A stretch of DNA of 47,771 bases from CAYUJH01 sp964394585. Lineage in GTDB: Bacteria > Bacteroidota > Bacteroidia > Cytophagales > Flammeovirgaceae. Positions 26,056-34,409 of the stretch are shown one piece after another. Each line of letters starts with the position of its first letter. Position 1 is the first letter of the stretch. A program made the position numbers and the translations under genes. The stretch is taken from NCBI GenBank assembly GCA_964394585.1, contig CAYMYI010000020.1, positions 1 to 47,771 of the forward strand, given 5' to 3'. The notes beneath the pieces were generated by a model, which did no database searches, was not told the origin of the DNA, and saw only the letters and a program-made list of their open reading frames with translations.

Positions 26056-26146
26056 AGGGTAGTTAATTGTGAAGTCAAGTTTGAAAATTATGCAATTTTT
26101 ACCAAATCGTAAAGAAAACCTTACATCTGGGCAGAGCGTGAACCGA

Positions 26147-26989
26147 ATGCAAACATTACAAGGAGTCTCGTTAGAGTCGGTGCGGACTGCACTTATCAAA
26201 GCTTTTGAAGGATATGCTATTTCGATGAACCCAACGCTCGAAGAGTTTCGGAGTAGAATGGAACGCGTGGGGTTTGTCCCTGCTCTTTCGGCAGGAGTTG
26301 TATCCTCAGAAGAGCTACGTGGCTTTGTGTTGGTAGGCGCAGGTACATTTGAGGATACAAAGACGGTATACAATGCAGGTACAGGGGTGCTTTCGCCTTA
26401 CCGCGGGAACCGTCTAACTCGAAAAATGTACGATTTTTTATTGCCAAGGTGGAAAGAAACCGAAATTAGCCAAACGGTATTGGAAGTAATCGATACAAAT
26501 AAAGTAGCCGTGAAAGCATATGAGTCGGTTGGCTTACAAATTCGCAGAAAATTCTTATGTGCTAAACTTCACAAGCCCATTACTCAGACATCTGCTCAGA
26601 TTCCTATCAAAATGCATAAAGTTAACCTGCCTGATTGGGAAGCCTATCAGCCTTTAGCCCTTTATAATCCTTCTTGGCAGTTTTCCCAAGAGGCAATTAT
26701 GCGAGGATTACAAAACGAGGTAGTACTCGAAGCCTACGAAAAAACAACATTGGTGGGCTATATCCTTTTTACTCCCCATTTAGCAAGAATTTCACAATTT
26801 GGGGTACATCCTGAATACAGAAAATGTGGTATTGAACACCAAATGGTTAGAGCAGTACAACTCCTTACACACAGAACAAACGTTAGTATCCTGAATGTAG
26901 AACAAACGGCGCATGAAGCACTTCAAATGTTAGAGGAAATGGGATTTATCCCTTGGATTACTCAGTACGAAATGCAAATGCACCTCTAG
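26147..26989 (+). CDS. Tandem GNAT-domain acetyltransferase
   Basis: A protein of about 280 residues with two GNAT-type acetyltransferase halves. The first covers about residues 1-135, with LTRKMYDFLLPRW and the VLEVIDTNKVAVKAYESVGL region. The second covers about 150-280, with LVGYILFTPHLARISQFGVHPEYRKCGIEHQMVR. I prefer the ATG at 26147 (MQTLQGVSLES); an ATG at 26090 and a GTG at 26069 are in frame but lie in the gap to nhaC. Substrate is unknown. It is divergent from nhaC and convergent with apbE. Confidence 0.85.
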   Translation: MQTLQGVSLESVRTALIKAFEGYAISMNPTLEEFRSRMERVGFVPALSAGVVSSEELRGFVLVGAGTFEDTKTVYNAGTGVLSPYRGNRLTRKMYDFLLPRWKETEISQTVLEVIDTNKVAVKAYESVGLQIRRKFLCAKLHKPITQTSAQIPIKMHKVNLPDWEAYQPLALYNPSWQFSQEAIMRGLQNEVVLEAYEKTTLVGYILFTPHLARISQFGVHPEYRKCGIEHQMVRAVQLLTHRTNVSILNVEQTAHEALQMLEEMGFIPWITQYEMQMHL

Positions 26990-27017
26990 GAAAAGTTTTT
27001 TTGAGATAGAACTGGCA

Positions 27018-28076
27018 TTATAGCACTTGCTCGACAAAGGGTTGTAAGCGAGCAGTTACAAAAGTCTTAATTTCACCTTCTTCCTCGTAAATGAGCATAG
27101 CGTCTAAAGTGGTGTGCTCTTCTAGAAACGCTCTAGCTTGGGCAGTTCCCATTACCATGAGTGCCGTGGCATACGCATCGGCTGTCATGCAGTCGGGTGC
27201 AAACACCGAAGCACTCAATAAATTATGTTCTACCGGATAGCCTGTTGTTGGATTAATGGTATGAGCAAAGCGTTTCCCATCTTTCACATAATAGTTTTCG
27301 TAATTGCCCGAAGTAGCTAGCGATCGGTTTTCTAAAGCTACCGTAGCATTGAGCATTTGGTTAGGTTGCGTTTTGTAGTTAGGGTTTACAATCCCGATAC
27401 GCCACGTTTCTCCTTTAGCGTTCACACCTTTGCAGCGAACTTCTCTGCCGATCTCTACCATGTAACTTTGAATTCCCTTTGCTTCGAGAAACTCAGCAAC
27501 TATATCAACGGCATACCCCTTTGCCACAGCGCTAAAATTAAGCGATACAAAAGGGGAAGATTTCCGAACAACTTCTTTTGTAAACGAAATTTGCTGAAAC
27601 CCTACCAATTGGCGTAACGAGTCGATAGAAACGGAGTCTTTCGGTATTGGAGATTTATCAGGGCCAAAACCCCAAGCATTAATAAGAGGAGAAACCGTAG
27701 GGTCAAATGCCCCTTTCGTTTCTTCAAACACAGTTTTACAAGCTGCAAGCACAGGGTAAAAAAAGCGGCTTTCTAAGCGTAAGCTATCGGAAGCTTTATT
27801 GAAACGAGAGATTTCAGAATCGGGGATATAATGCGAAAGCGATTGGTTAAACGCTTGAAGCAGCGAGTCGACTTCAGGTTGGTAATTAGCTGCACCTGCT
27901 TGTACATACTTAATGTTATAGTTCACTACACCCATAGTTACCCCTTTCAAATGGATAAGATTATCATGAGGTTGTACCTCTTCTTTTGGTTGCACGTTGT
28001 TTCGGTAAAAATAAACGAGCAACACTACTGTGATTAGCACAACGGAGTAGATAGCATTTTTTTGACGGTTATTCAT
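27018..28076 (-). CDS. apbE: FAD:protein FMN transferase (ApbE)
   Basis: A 352-residue ApbE. It attaches FMN covalently to Thr/Ser of target flavoproteins outside the membrane. An N-terminal membrane segment (about residues 8-24) anchors it in the envelope; no lipobox was seen. Family signatures are LNFSAVAKGYAVDIVAEFL, the VEIGREVRCKG and WRIGIVNP motifs, and HTINPTTGYPVEHNLLSASVFAPDCMTADAYATALMV, which holds the metal-binding Asp/Ala-Asp region. VEIGREV replaces the usual VEIGGE. It is 18 bp from the GH15 gene. Confidence 0.95.
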   Translation of the reverse strand: MNNRQKNAIYSVVLITVVLLVYFYRNNVQPKEEVQPHDNLIHLKGVTMGVVNYNIKYVQAGAANYQPEVDSLLQAFNQSLSHYIPDSEISRFNKASDSLRLESRFFYPVLAACKTVFEETKGAFDPTVSPLINAWGFGPDKSPIPKDSVSIDSLRQLVGFQQISFTKEVVRKSSPFVSLNFSAVAKGYAVDIVAEFLEAKGIQSYMVEIGREVRCKGVNAKGETWRIGIVNPNYKTQPNQMLNATVALENRSLATSGNYENYYVKDGKRFAHTINPTTGYPVEHNLLSASVFAPDCMTADAYATALMVMGTAQARAFLEEHTTLDAMLIYEEEGEIKTFVTARLQPFVEQVL

Positions 28077-28094
28077 AGCAGTATATCAGTTAAC

Positions 28095-29879
28095 TTAGAT
28101 AAAGCTTGGTTGCCCTAGTTTCTGATTGATCCGATACGCAGCATTTACCTGCCCTACGTGGCTATATGCTTGAGGAAAATTACCCCATTGGCTTCCATCG
28201 GTAGCGTCCACGTCTTCGCTAAGCAGCCCAAGATGATTAGTGTACTTATCGAGTTTTTCGAAATAATGAATGGCTTCATCAACCCTACCCACACAAGCAA
28301 GGGCCTCTACATACCAATAAGCACATATAAGAAAAGTGGACTCAGGAGCCCCGAAGTCGTCTTCGTGGCGATACCGATAGAACAAACCATCATCCGATTT
28401 TAAGCCATCTTCCATATTTTTCAGATGGATTTTAGCGGTTTCCGAAGCCGGGTTTAAGTATTGCATAGTAATGAGTTGTAGACAGCTTGCATCGAGGTTG
28501 GGGCTACCAACAGCCTGGGCATACGTACCGTCGGGAAGTTTACATTTTTCAATTTGCAAGGCAGCTTCTTGTTTTAAGCGTAATGCTTTTTCTGCCATGG
28601 CACGGTCGTTAAAGTAACTGGCTATCTTATAAGCTGCTGAGCTACCCGCCCAATGGAACAAAAACGTGTAGCAGTGCAATTGTGCTAAATTTCGAAACTC
28701 CCAAAGCCCCGCGTCGGGTTCGTACATGGTGTCTTCAATCTTTTGTAGAGAGTGCTCGATGAGCCGTTTAGAGTGCATACGTTGCTCATTGGAAAAACGG
28801 CTGTCTACATATAGAGGCAGTAGCGATACCAGTACTTGTCCATAAACATCATTCTGAATGTGCGTATACGCATCGTTGCCAACCCGTACCGGACGGTTGT
28901 TGCCCATGTAACCGGTTAAATCCAGTTCCCTTTCCACTAATTTTTTAGAAGTATCAATGCTGTATAAAGGCTGATAACGGTTTTTTTCAGCTTTGGTAAC
29001 GTTTTCTATATAGTGGAAATAATTTTCCACTTCTTCAAAGTGACCGATGTTATTAAATGCTGTGAGAGTATAGTACGAATCGCGCATCCAGCAGTAGCGG
29101 TAATCCCAATTTCGCGTACTTTGAGGAAACTCCGGTAAGCTAGTGGAACCTGAAGCGATGATAGCTCCGGTATCTTCATACTGGTGAATTTTCAGAATAA
29201 GTGCCGAACGAATGATACGTTCTTGATAGAAATTCCCGATGCTAGTCGATTTTACCCATTTAATCCAAAAGTCGGTTGTCTTTTGTAAGAACTGCTCAGC
29301 AGTACTTACCAGAGGCGCTTCTAACGGAACTCCGTAGGTAAGGACTAAATATTTTGGTTCACTAAGAATAAATGAGGCTTCGTCTAGCACATAGTTCAGC
29401 GAAATATTGGTTGTAAGCCGAAGTTCTTGTTCCAAACCTGCATACCGAATATGGTTACTCCCCATCGTTTTCTGCATTTTTATGTTGCCATAATCGCCGG
29501 TAGGTTCGCACGAAATTTTAATAGAAGGCGTACCCCGTAATGGTTCTATTTTTCGAATAAACATAAGGGGCTTGAAATACCGATCGTACTGCAAAAAACG
29601 AGGTGCAAAATCGGTAACGCGAAATGCCCCATCGGTAGTCTCGAAGTCGGTATGCAGGATATTCGTGTTTTGCAAGTAGTGCTGTTCGGTAGAAAACCGA
29701 TTGCCTTCAGGAACGATTGTAAACGTACCGCCTTTGTCTTTATCTAACAAACCACCAAATACAAATCCACTATCGAACCGAGGCCAACACAGCCACTGTA
29801 CACTCGCTTGATCGTCGATGTACGCCATGTAAGCACAGTTGCCAATCACTCCCATATTGTATTTGTGTGAACTTTGCAT
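28095..29879 (-). CDS. Glycoside hydrolase family 15 protein (glucoamylase/trehalase-like)
   Basis: A 594-residue member of GH15, which hydrolyses alpha-glucosidic bonds with inversion. The N-terminal domain begins YNMGVIGNCAYMAYIDD and WLCWPRFDSG. The catalytic (alpha/alpha)6 barrel starts around residue 225, with NWDYRYCWMRDSYYTLTAF near 255-275 carrying the first catalytic Glu/Asp region. Near residue 555, LSEDVDATDGSQWGNFPQAYSHVG contains the second acidic residue and the usual GNFPQA motif. No signal peptide is visible, so it is probably cytoplasmic and could act on trehalose or maltodextrins. It is 18 bp from apbE. Confidence 0.93.
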   Translation of the reverse strand: MQSSHKYNMGVIGNCAYMAYIDDQASVQWLCWPRFDSGFVFGGLLDKDKGGTFTIVPEGNRFSTEQHYLQNTNILHTDFETTDGAFRVTDFAPRFLQYDRYFKPLMFIRKIEPLRGTPSIKISCEPTGDYGNIKMQKTMGSNHIRYAGLEQELRLTTNISLNYVLDEASFILSEPKYLVLTYGVPLEAPLVSTAEQFLQKTTDFWIKWVKSTSIGNFYQERIIRSALILKIHQYEDTGAIIASGSTSLPEFPQSTRNWDYRYCWMRDSYYTLTAFNNIGHFEEVENYFHYIENVTKAEKNRYQPLYSIDTSKKLVERELDLTGYMGNNRPVRVGNDAYTHIQNDVYGQVLVSLLPLYVDSRFSNEQRMHSKRLIEHSLQKIEDTMYEPDAGLWEFRNLAQLHCYTFLFHWAGSSAAYKIASYFNDRAMAEKALRLKQEAALQIEKCKLPDGTYAQAVGSPNLDASCLQLITMQYLNPASETAKIHLKNMEDGLKSDDGLFYRYRHEDDFGAPESTFLICAYWYVEALACVGRVDEAIHYFEKLDKYTNHLGLLSEDVDATDGSQWGNFPQAYSHVGQVNAAYRINQKLGQPSFI

Positions 29880-29947
29880 AATAAATAATTTAAGAGTCGG
29901 TAAATGGTGAATGTATTTATGATAATCTATTGAAAGCGTAGGCTATT

Positions 29948-30394
29948 CTATTCCTCAGTTTTCGGTGTTTCATCGGTAGCATCCTCCGCATCTTTCCCTA
30001 GCGATTCGAGCACTTCGGGGGCAAACTCACCCAAAATGTTAAACCACTTTACAAGCTTTTTGATATCGTTATCGTACACACGCTGTGGATCATATTCAGG
30101 GAGTACTTGCTCCATAAACTCTCGCAAACGCGAACTCGACTTTACCTCCACTTCAACATGGATACCATGTGCCTCGTGCATGTTTTTTAATACATCTTCA
30201 AGCGGAATAGAATCTTCGGCAGTAGTTGTATAAATAGTAATTTCCTTTAGAATAGAAATCCGCTGAGTAGCACTCATTGGTAGTTTGCGTTTTTTCTCAT
30301 CGATAGTCTCCACAATTACGCCATTACGTGTAGGTTTTACAACCCTAAAAAGCCCGGGTTTACCCGAAATGGCTGCAACATCTTTTAGTTCCAT
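29948..30394 (-). CDS. DUF5606 domain protein
   Basis: A 148-residue soluble protein matching the DUF5606 type of Bacteroidota. It starts MELKDVAAISGKPGLFRVV, then VETIDEKKRKLPMSATQRISIL, EDSIPLEDVLKNM and YDNDIKKLVKWFNIL, with an acidic C-terminal tail. Function is unknown; the N-terminal half looks like a small beta barrel. It is 68 bp upstream of the GH15 gene on the same strand. Confidence 0.88.
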   Translation of the reverse strand: MELKDVAAISGKPGLFRVVKPTRNGVIVETIDEKKRKLPMSATQRISILKEITIYTTTAEDSIPLEDVLKNMHEAHGIHVEVEVKSSSRLREFMEQVLPEYDPQRVYDNDIKKLVKWFNILGEFAPEVLESLGKDAEDATDETPKTEE

Positions 30395-30760
30395 GATTTC
30401 GTTCTTTCAGTTTTAGTGTAGAAATAAAATAACAACTCAATGTTTGAGGAAATTTTCCAAAAAAGGAATGCATAACTGCAAAATTCCATGAAAGTAATGC
30501 GTAAGAAGCATACAATAGAAAAAAACTAATGCGGTGCGAAGAAACAAAAAAAGGATTGATGTTTAAGGGAATTTAAATAGAATACGAAGGCTTTTTAGTT
30601 AGAATATAACATTTGAACGGCTTACGAATAATTTGTAATTTTATAAAAATTTTATTAGGCAAGATAAATTCAAGTGATTCTTTCAAGAATACTAGCTACA
30701 CGGTATACAGGTATTGTTAATCGTTCGATACACGCCTGCTAAACAAATGATAACTATCCC
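30395..30760. other. 366-bp divergent intergenic region between DUF5606 and mutL
   Basis: The only gene-free stretch longer than 300 bp. It is AT-rich and must hold the promoters of DUF5606 (minus) and mutL (plus). I found no convincing Bacteroidota -33/-7 pair: a TTTG at 30612-30615 and TAATTTG at 30629-30635 are close but not at the normal spacing or consensus. I see no tRNA, small ORF, riboswitch or strong hairpin. Confidence 0.6.
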
Positions 30761-32599
30761 ATGCAAGATATTATACAACTCCTGCCCGAGTCGCTTGCCA
30801 ACCAGATAGCCGCTGGCGAAGTAGTACAACGCCCAGCCTCTGTAGTGAAAGAGTTGCTCGAAAATGCAATTGATGCAGGAGCTAATACAATTTCGGTAAT
30901 TGTAAAAGAAGCAGGAAAAACGCTGATTCAAGTAAACGACGACGGCATCGGCATGTCCCCTACCGATGCACGTATGAGTCTAGAGCGACACGCAACCTCT
31001 AAAATAGGAACCTCAGAAGACTTATTTACCATCAAAACATTTGGTTTCCGAGGCGAAGCGCTTGCTTCGATTGTTGCCGTAGCACAAGTAGAGTTGAAAA
31101 CACGCCGAGAAACCGACGAAGTAGGCACCGCTATTCGTGTAGAAGGCTCAGAAGTGCTGAGCCAAGAGCCAGAAGCTTGTTCTGTTGGCACTTCAATAGC
31201 TGTGAAAAACCTGTTTTTTAACGTTCCTGCTCGCCGTAAATTTTTGAAGTCGAACCCTGTAGAGCTTAAACATATCATCGAGGAATTTCAGCGAGTAGCT
31301 CTAGCCAACCCAGAGATTGCAATGGCTCTCTACCAAGATGACCTCGAAACGTTTCATTTCCGGCCCGGAAAGCTTGCTCGTCGCATCACTGAAATATTTG
31401 GGAAAAACTATACTTCAGTAATTGTTCCTTGCCAAGAAGAAGTGCAAGATGTACGCATTTGGGGGTATGTTGGAAAACCCGAAATTGCTCGTAAAACGCG
31501 CGGAGAGCAATATTTCTTTGTAAACGGTAGGTTTATTAAACATCCTTTTCTAAACCATGCGGTAACCAATGCTTATGAGAACATGCTCAAAGATGGGTAC
31601 TATCCTTTTTATGCAATCCATATCGAAATAGATCCCGGGCACGTCGATGTGAACGTACACCCTACTAAAACAGAAGTGAAGTTTGACGATGAACGAACCT
31701 TGTATGCTATTGTAAACGCTGCGGTGAAACAGTCGTTAGCGAGTTATAGCGTAGAAGCTTCGATTGATTTTGGTACCGATGTGAATTTTTTAGAGAATGC
31801 ATCGCAAAATGCACCAACTCACTTTAAAAATATGTTTAATGAGAAGTGGGCAATTAACGATATAGAAAACGATGAACGCTCCCAAAACAACCTTAAAAAC
31901 TGGCAAACACTCTATACAGACCGGCAAAGCGTGCCCTCTCCCATTCCTTCTTCTGCAATGCCAGAAGCTCCCACTATCTTGAAAAGTGCTGCCAACGAAC
32001 TCGACGAACAGGAAAGTATCGAAGAAAGCAGCACGAAAGAAAAACAGGCAATTCAGTTAAGAAATAAATACATCTTATACCCTTCGCGTTCCGGGATTAT
32101 GGTGGTGCACCAAAAGGCAGCATACGAGCGCATTCTATTTGAAAAGTTTGTGCGACAACTCGAAACACAAGAAAAAGGTGCTCAAAAAATTCTTTTCCCA
32201 AAAACAGTAGAACTGCCTAAAAACGATATTGCATTACTGCAAGAATGGAAAACGGAAATAGAACTATTGGGTATTTCGTGGGAGCTTTTTGGCGAAAATA
32301 GCATTGTGGTGAATGGGGTATCGCCCGATTTTGAAGAGCTTGACGAAAAAGAACTGATAGAAAGTTTGGTGGAACAAATCAAACATTCGTCGGTTTCTGT
32401 AAAAGGAGGTAAGCACGAAAAAGTAGCAAAAATTCTAGCAAAACGCGCTGCAAGTACGCTCGAAAAGCCTCTTGAAACCGTAGAAATGCTAAGCTTAATT
32501 GAACAATTATTTACCAGCAGCAACCCAAACTTTACACCGGATGGTAATAAAATTGTAGAGCTTTTGTATTTACAAGATATCGAGAAACTTTTTAGATAA
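30761..32599 (+). CDS. mutL: DNA mismatch repair protein MutL
   Basis: A 612-residue MutL. The N-terminal GHKL ATPase has NQIAAGEVVQRPASVVKELL, ENAIDAGA, DDGIGM and TFGFRGEALASI. The C-terminal dimerisation domain lies at about residues 425-612. Residues expected for the MutL endonuclease are altered. The DQHA(x)2E(x)4E motif reads HQKA at 450-453. The ACR motif reads AKRAA, and the CPHGRP-like motif reads TPDGNK at 592-597. This suggests a non-nicking C-terminus, though such sequences may be normal in Bacteroidota. clpS follows after 36 bp. Confidence 0.97.
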   Translation: MQDIIQLLPESLANQIAAGEVVQRPASVVKELLENAIDAGANTISVIVKEAGKTLIQVNDDGIGMSPTDARMSLERHATSKIGTSEDLFTIKTFGFRGEALASIVAVAQVELKTRRETDEVGTAIRVEGSEVLSQEPEACSVGTSIAVKNLFFNVPARRKFLKSNPVELKHIIEEFQRVALANPEIAMALYQDDLETFHFRPGKLARRITEIFGKNYTSVIVPCQEEVQDVRIWGYVGKPEIARKTRGEQYFFVNGRFIKHPFLNHAVTNAYENMLKDGYYPFYAIHIEIDPGHVDVNVHPTKTEVKFDDERTLYAIVNAAVKQSLASYSVEASIDFGTDVNFLENASQNAPTHFKNMFNEKWAINDIENDERSQNNLKNWQTLYTDRQSVPSPIPSSAMPEAPTILKSAANELDEQESIEESSTKEKQAIQLRNKYILYPSRSGIMVVHQKAAYERILFEKFVRQLETQEKGAQKILFPKTVELPKNDIALLQEWKTEIELLGISWELFGENSIVVNGVSPDFEELDEKELIESLVEQIKHSSVSVKGGKHEKVAKILAKRAASTLEKPLETVEMLSLIEQLFTSSNPNFTPDGNKIVELLYLQDIEKLFR

Positions 32600-32635
32600 C
32601 ATCTTCATTAATCCTTACAAAAAGAAGTAAATACC

Positions 32636-32923
32636 ATGCTTTCTATTTACAGTACAGACACCGAAGTTTTAGTGGAAGAAGATGTTGAGATTGGTCAGAA
32701 AGACCAGAATCAACTCATTGTGTATAACGATGATTACAATACGTTTGACCATGTAATTCGCACGCTAATTGAAGTGTGTGATCACTCGCAGCAGCAAGCC
32801 GAACAGTGTACTTACATTATCCATTACAAAGGAAAATGTTCGGTAAAAGAAGGAAGCTTTGAAAAGCTAGCACCTATGTGCTCTGCCATCCACGATAGGG
32901 GGATTTCAGCAGAAGTTATTTAA
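32636..32923 (+). CDS. clpS: ATP-dependent Clp protease adaptor ClpS
   Basis: A 95-residue ClpS, which delivers N-end-rule substrates to the ClpA/ClpC-ClpP protease. The conserved core is seen as IVYNDDYNTFDHVIRTLIEVC, then QCTYIIHYKGKCSVKEGSF and the C-terminal AIHDRGISAEV. The N-terminal tail is acidic and disordered. It is 36 bp from mutL, so probably co-transcribed, and ends in a terminator. Confidence 0.95.
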   Translation: MLSIYSTDTEVLVEEDVEIGQKDQNQLIVYNDDYNTFDHVIRTLIEVCDHSQQQAEQCTYIIHYKGKCSVKEGSFEKLAPMCSAIHDRGISAEVI

Positions 32924-32927
32924 ATGT

Positions 32928-32963
32928 AAAGCCCTTACGAAACTAAGTTCGAAGGGCTTTTTT
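32928..32963 (+). terminator. Rho-independent terminator after clpS
   Basis: A hairpin of 9 bp (32928-32936 with 32952-32960) plus 4 bp (32938-32941 with 32948-32951), interrupted by one bulged A, is followed by a T-run to 32963. It lies 5 bp after the clpS stop. The convergent dehydrogenase gene stops at 32984 and may share it. Confidence 0.8.
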
Positions 32964-32983
32964 AGTGAATGCTAGCGATAGTA

Positions 32984-34213
32984 TTATACGAGTTCTTTGA
33001 GGGCTATTTCAAGCGAAGTTTTCCCGATTTGCAGTTTGTTACTATTTTGTGCACGCGTTTTTTCTAAAGCAGCACGAATTACTTTTGAAGTGTCGCTAAA
33101 AATAGCATCGTCTGTTAGCTGAATATCTTCATCAACCCCCATAAGATAGGCAAAAACTCGAGCCATTCCGCAGTTGGCAATAAAATCAGGAATGAGTGAT
33201 ACGCGCTCATCTACAAAAGTGGCAATAGGACCAAAGAAAATCTCTTGATCTTGGAAAGGGACATTCGCCCCGCAAGAAATAACTTCTAAGCCTTGGTTCA
33301 TCATCCGTTCAGCTTGTTCTTTACTTACTAAGCGAGAAGCCGCCGCAGGGATAAAGATTTCCGCCGGGGTATCCCAAATTTTTTCATTGGCTTCTTCGAA
33401 AGAAATGAGGTTATCTCCCACGAGTGTATTGCCATCGCGCTTGTAGAATAATTCTTTGATTTCGGGTAAGCCTAGCCCTTCAGTATTGATTACCCCTGCA
33501 TCTTTATCGATAATCCCCACGATTTTAACACCGTACTTAGCAAGGTAGAGTGCTGCAGTAGCCCCTACATTCCCCCACCCTTGAATAATGGCTCGTTTCG
33601 ATTGGATATCGCCTTGCCAAAGCTCGTAGTGCCGTACCGATTCGGCAACGCCAAAACCGGTAATCATATCGGCAACGGTGTACTTTTTATCAGAGTTGGG
33701 AATATACTCTTGGTCTTCAATAATTTTAGAAACGCCTTGGCGTAATCGCCCAATCATATGGATTTTTTTGGCTTTAGAAGCATTGAAATGCCCATTTACA
33801 ACGCCTTCTTGCGGGTGCCAAAGTCCATACCCTTCTGTAATAGGGATTACATCGTGGATTTCATCTACGTTTAAATCGCCTCCAGTTCCATAGTAGTTTT
33901 TCAATAATGGAAAAACAGCTTTATACCAGCGTTTGAGCACGTCGCGGCGGCGTGGGTCTTTCGGGTCAAAATCAATTCCCGATTTTGCACCACCAATGGC
34001 AGGGCCTGAAACGGTAAATTTAACCTCCATTGTTTTGGCAAGCGAGAGCACTTCGTGCTTGTCGAGTCCTTTGCGCATACGCGTTCCGCCGCCGGCGGCT
34101 CCTCCTCGTAACGAGTTAATTACCACCCAGCCTTTGGCATCAGTTTCAGAGTCGTGCCACTCAAAAACTACTTCAGGGGGTGTGTTTTCAAATGTTTCTA
34201 AGTTTTTAATCAT
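32984..34213 (-). CDS. Glu/Leu/Phe/Val dehydrogenase family protein
   Basis: A 409-residue NAD(P)-dependent amino acid dehydrogenase that interconverts an amino acid and its 2-oxo acid. The start is the ATG of 34211-34213; the frame runs 25 codons further upstream without family similarity. Signatures are GGAAGGGTRMRKG, the KFTVSGPAIGGAKSGIDF region with the catalytic lysine, and GTGGDLNVDE. The Rossmann motif GWGNVGATAALYLAKYG follows, and the later SCGANVPF. It resembles glutamate- or leucine-dehydrogenase relatives; the substrate cannot be told apart from sequence alone. Confidence 0.9.
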   Translation of the reverse strand: MIKNLETFENTPPEVVFEWHDSETDAKGWVVINSLRGGAAGGGTRMRKGLDKHEVLSLAKTMEVKFTVSGPAIGGAKSGIDFDPKDPRRRDVLKRWYKAVFPLLKNYYGTGGDLNVDEIHDVIPITEGYGLWHPQEGVVNGHFNASKAKKIHMIGRLRQGVSKIIEDQEYIPNSDKKYTVADMITGFGVAESVRHYELWQGDIQSKRAIIQGWGNVGATAALYLAKYGVKIVGIIDKDAGVINTEGLGLPEIKELFYKRDGNTLVGDNLISFEEANEKIWDTPAEIFIPAAASRLVSKEQAERMMNQGLEVISCGANVPFQDQEIFFGPIATFVDERVSLIPDFIANCGMARVFAYLMGVDEDIQLTDDAIFSDTSKVIRAALEKTRAQNSNKLQIGKTSLEIALKELV

Positions 34214-34356
34214 GTGTGTATTGGTTTTAAAGTGAATGCCCAAACCGGTTTTGCTAAAGTGTACTTTCCCTTTTGGTATGGCAGGCAAAAGTATGATAAC
34301 CCTGCTTTTTCTACTATGGTTATTTCAAAAAGCTGACAATGGCTATAAAAACGAAA

Positions 34357-34382
34357 AGAGGTAACTATGATAGGTTACCTCT
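34357..34382 (-). terminator. Rho-independent terminator after the pirin gene
   Basis: Arms 34357-34365 and 34374-34382 (AGAGGTAAC/GTTACCTCT) form a perfect 9-bp stem with an 8-nt loop. On the minus strand it is followed by TTTCGTTTTT. It lies 27 bp past the pirin stop, upstream of the dehydrogenase gene. Confidence 0.78.
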
Positions 34383-34409
34383 TCCGCTAAGAACAATTAA
34401 GGGTAGTAG

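Noticed and set aside
26056..26373. Upstream extension of nhaC by 106 codons
   Set aside because: It is antisense to the GNAT gene and has no hydrophobic or family sequence before the internal ATG at 26055, where the NhaC homology begins.
30612..30635. Bacteroidota-type promoter (TTTG ... TAnnTTTG) for mutL
   Set aside because: The -7 element is one base short and the spacing of about 13 bp is well below the usual 19-21 bp.
30395..30760. tRNA, riboswitch or small gene in the 366-bp gap
   Set aside because: No cloverleaf, T-loop motif, open frame with start context or stable structured element was visible.
34214..34288. Longer start for the amino acid dehydrogenase
   Set aside because: The extra 25 codons have no similarity to the family, and the ATG at 34213 precedes the conserved N-terminus.
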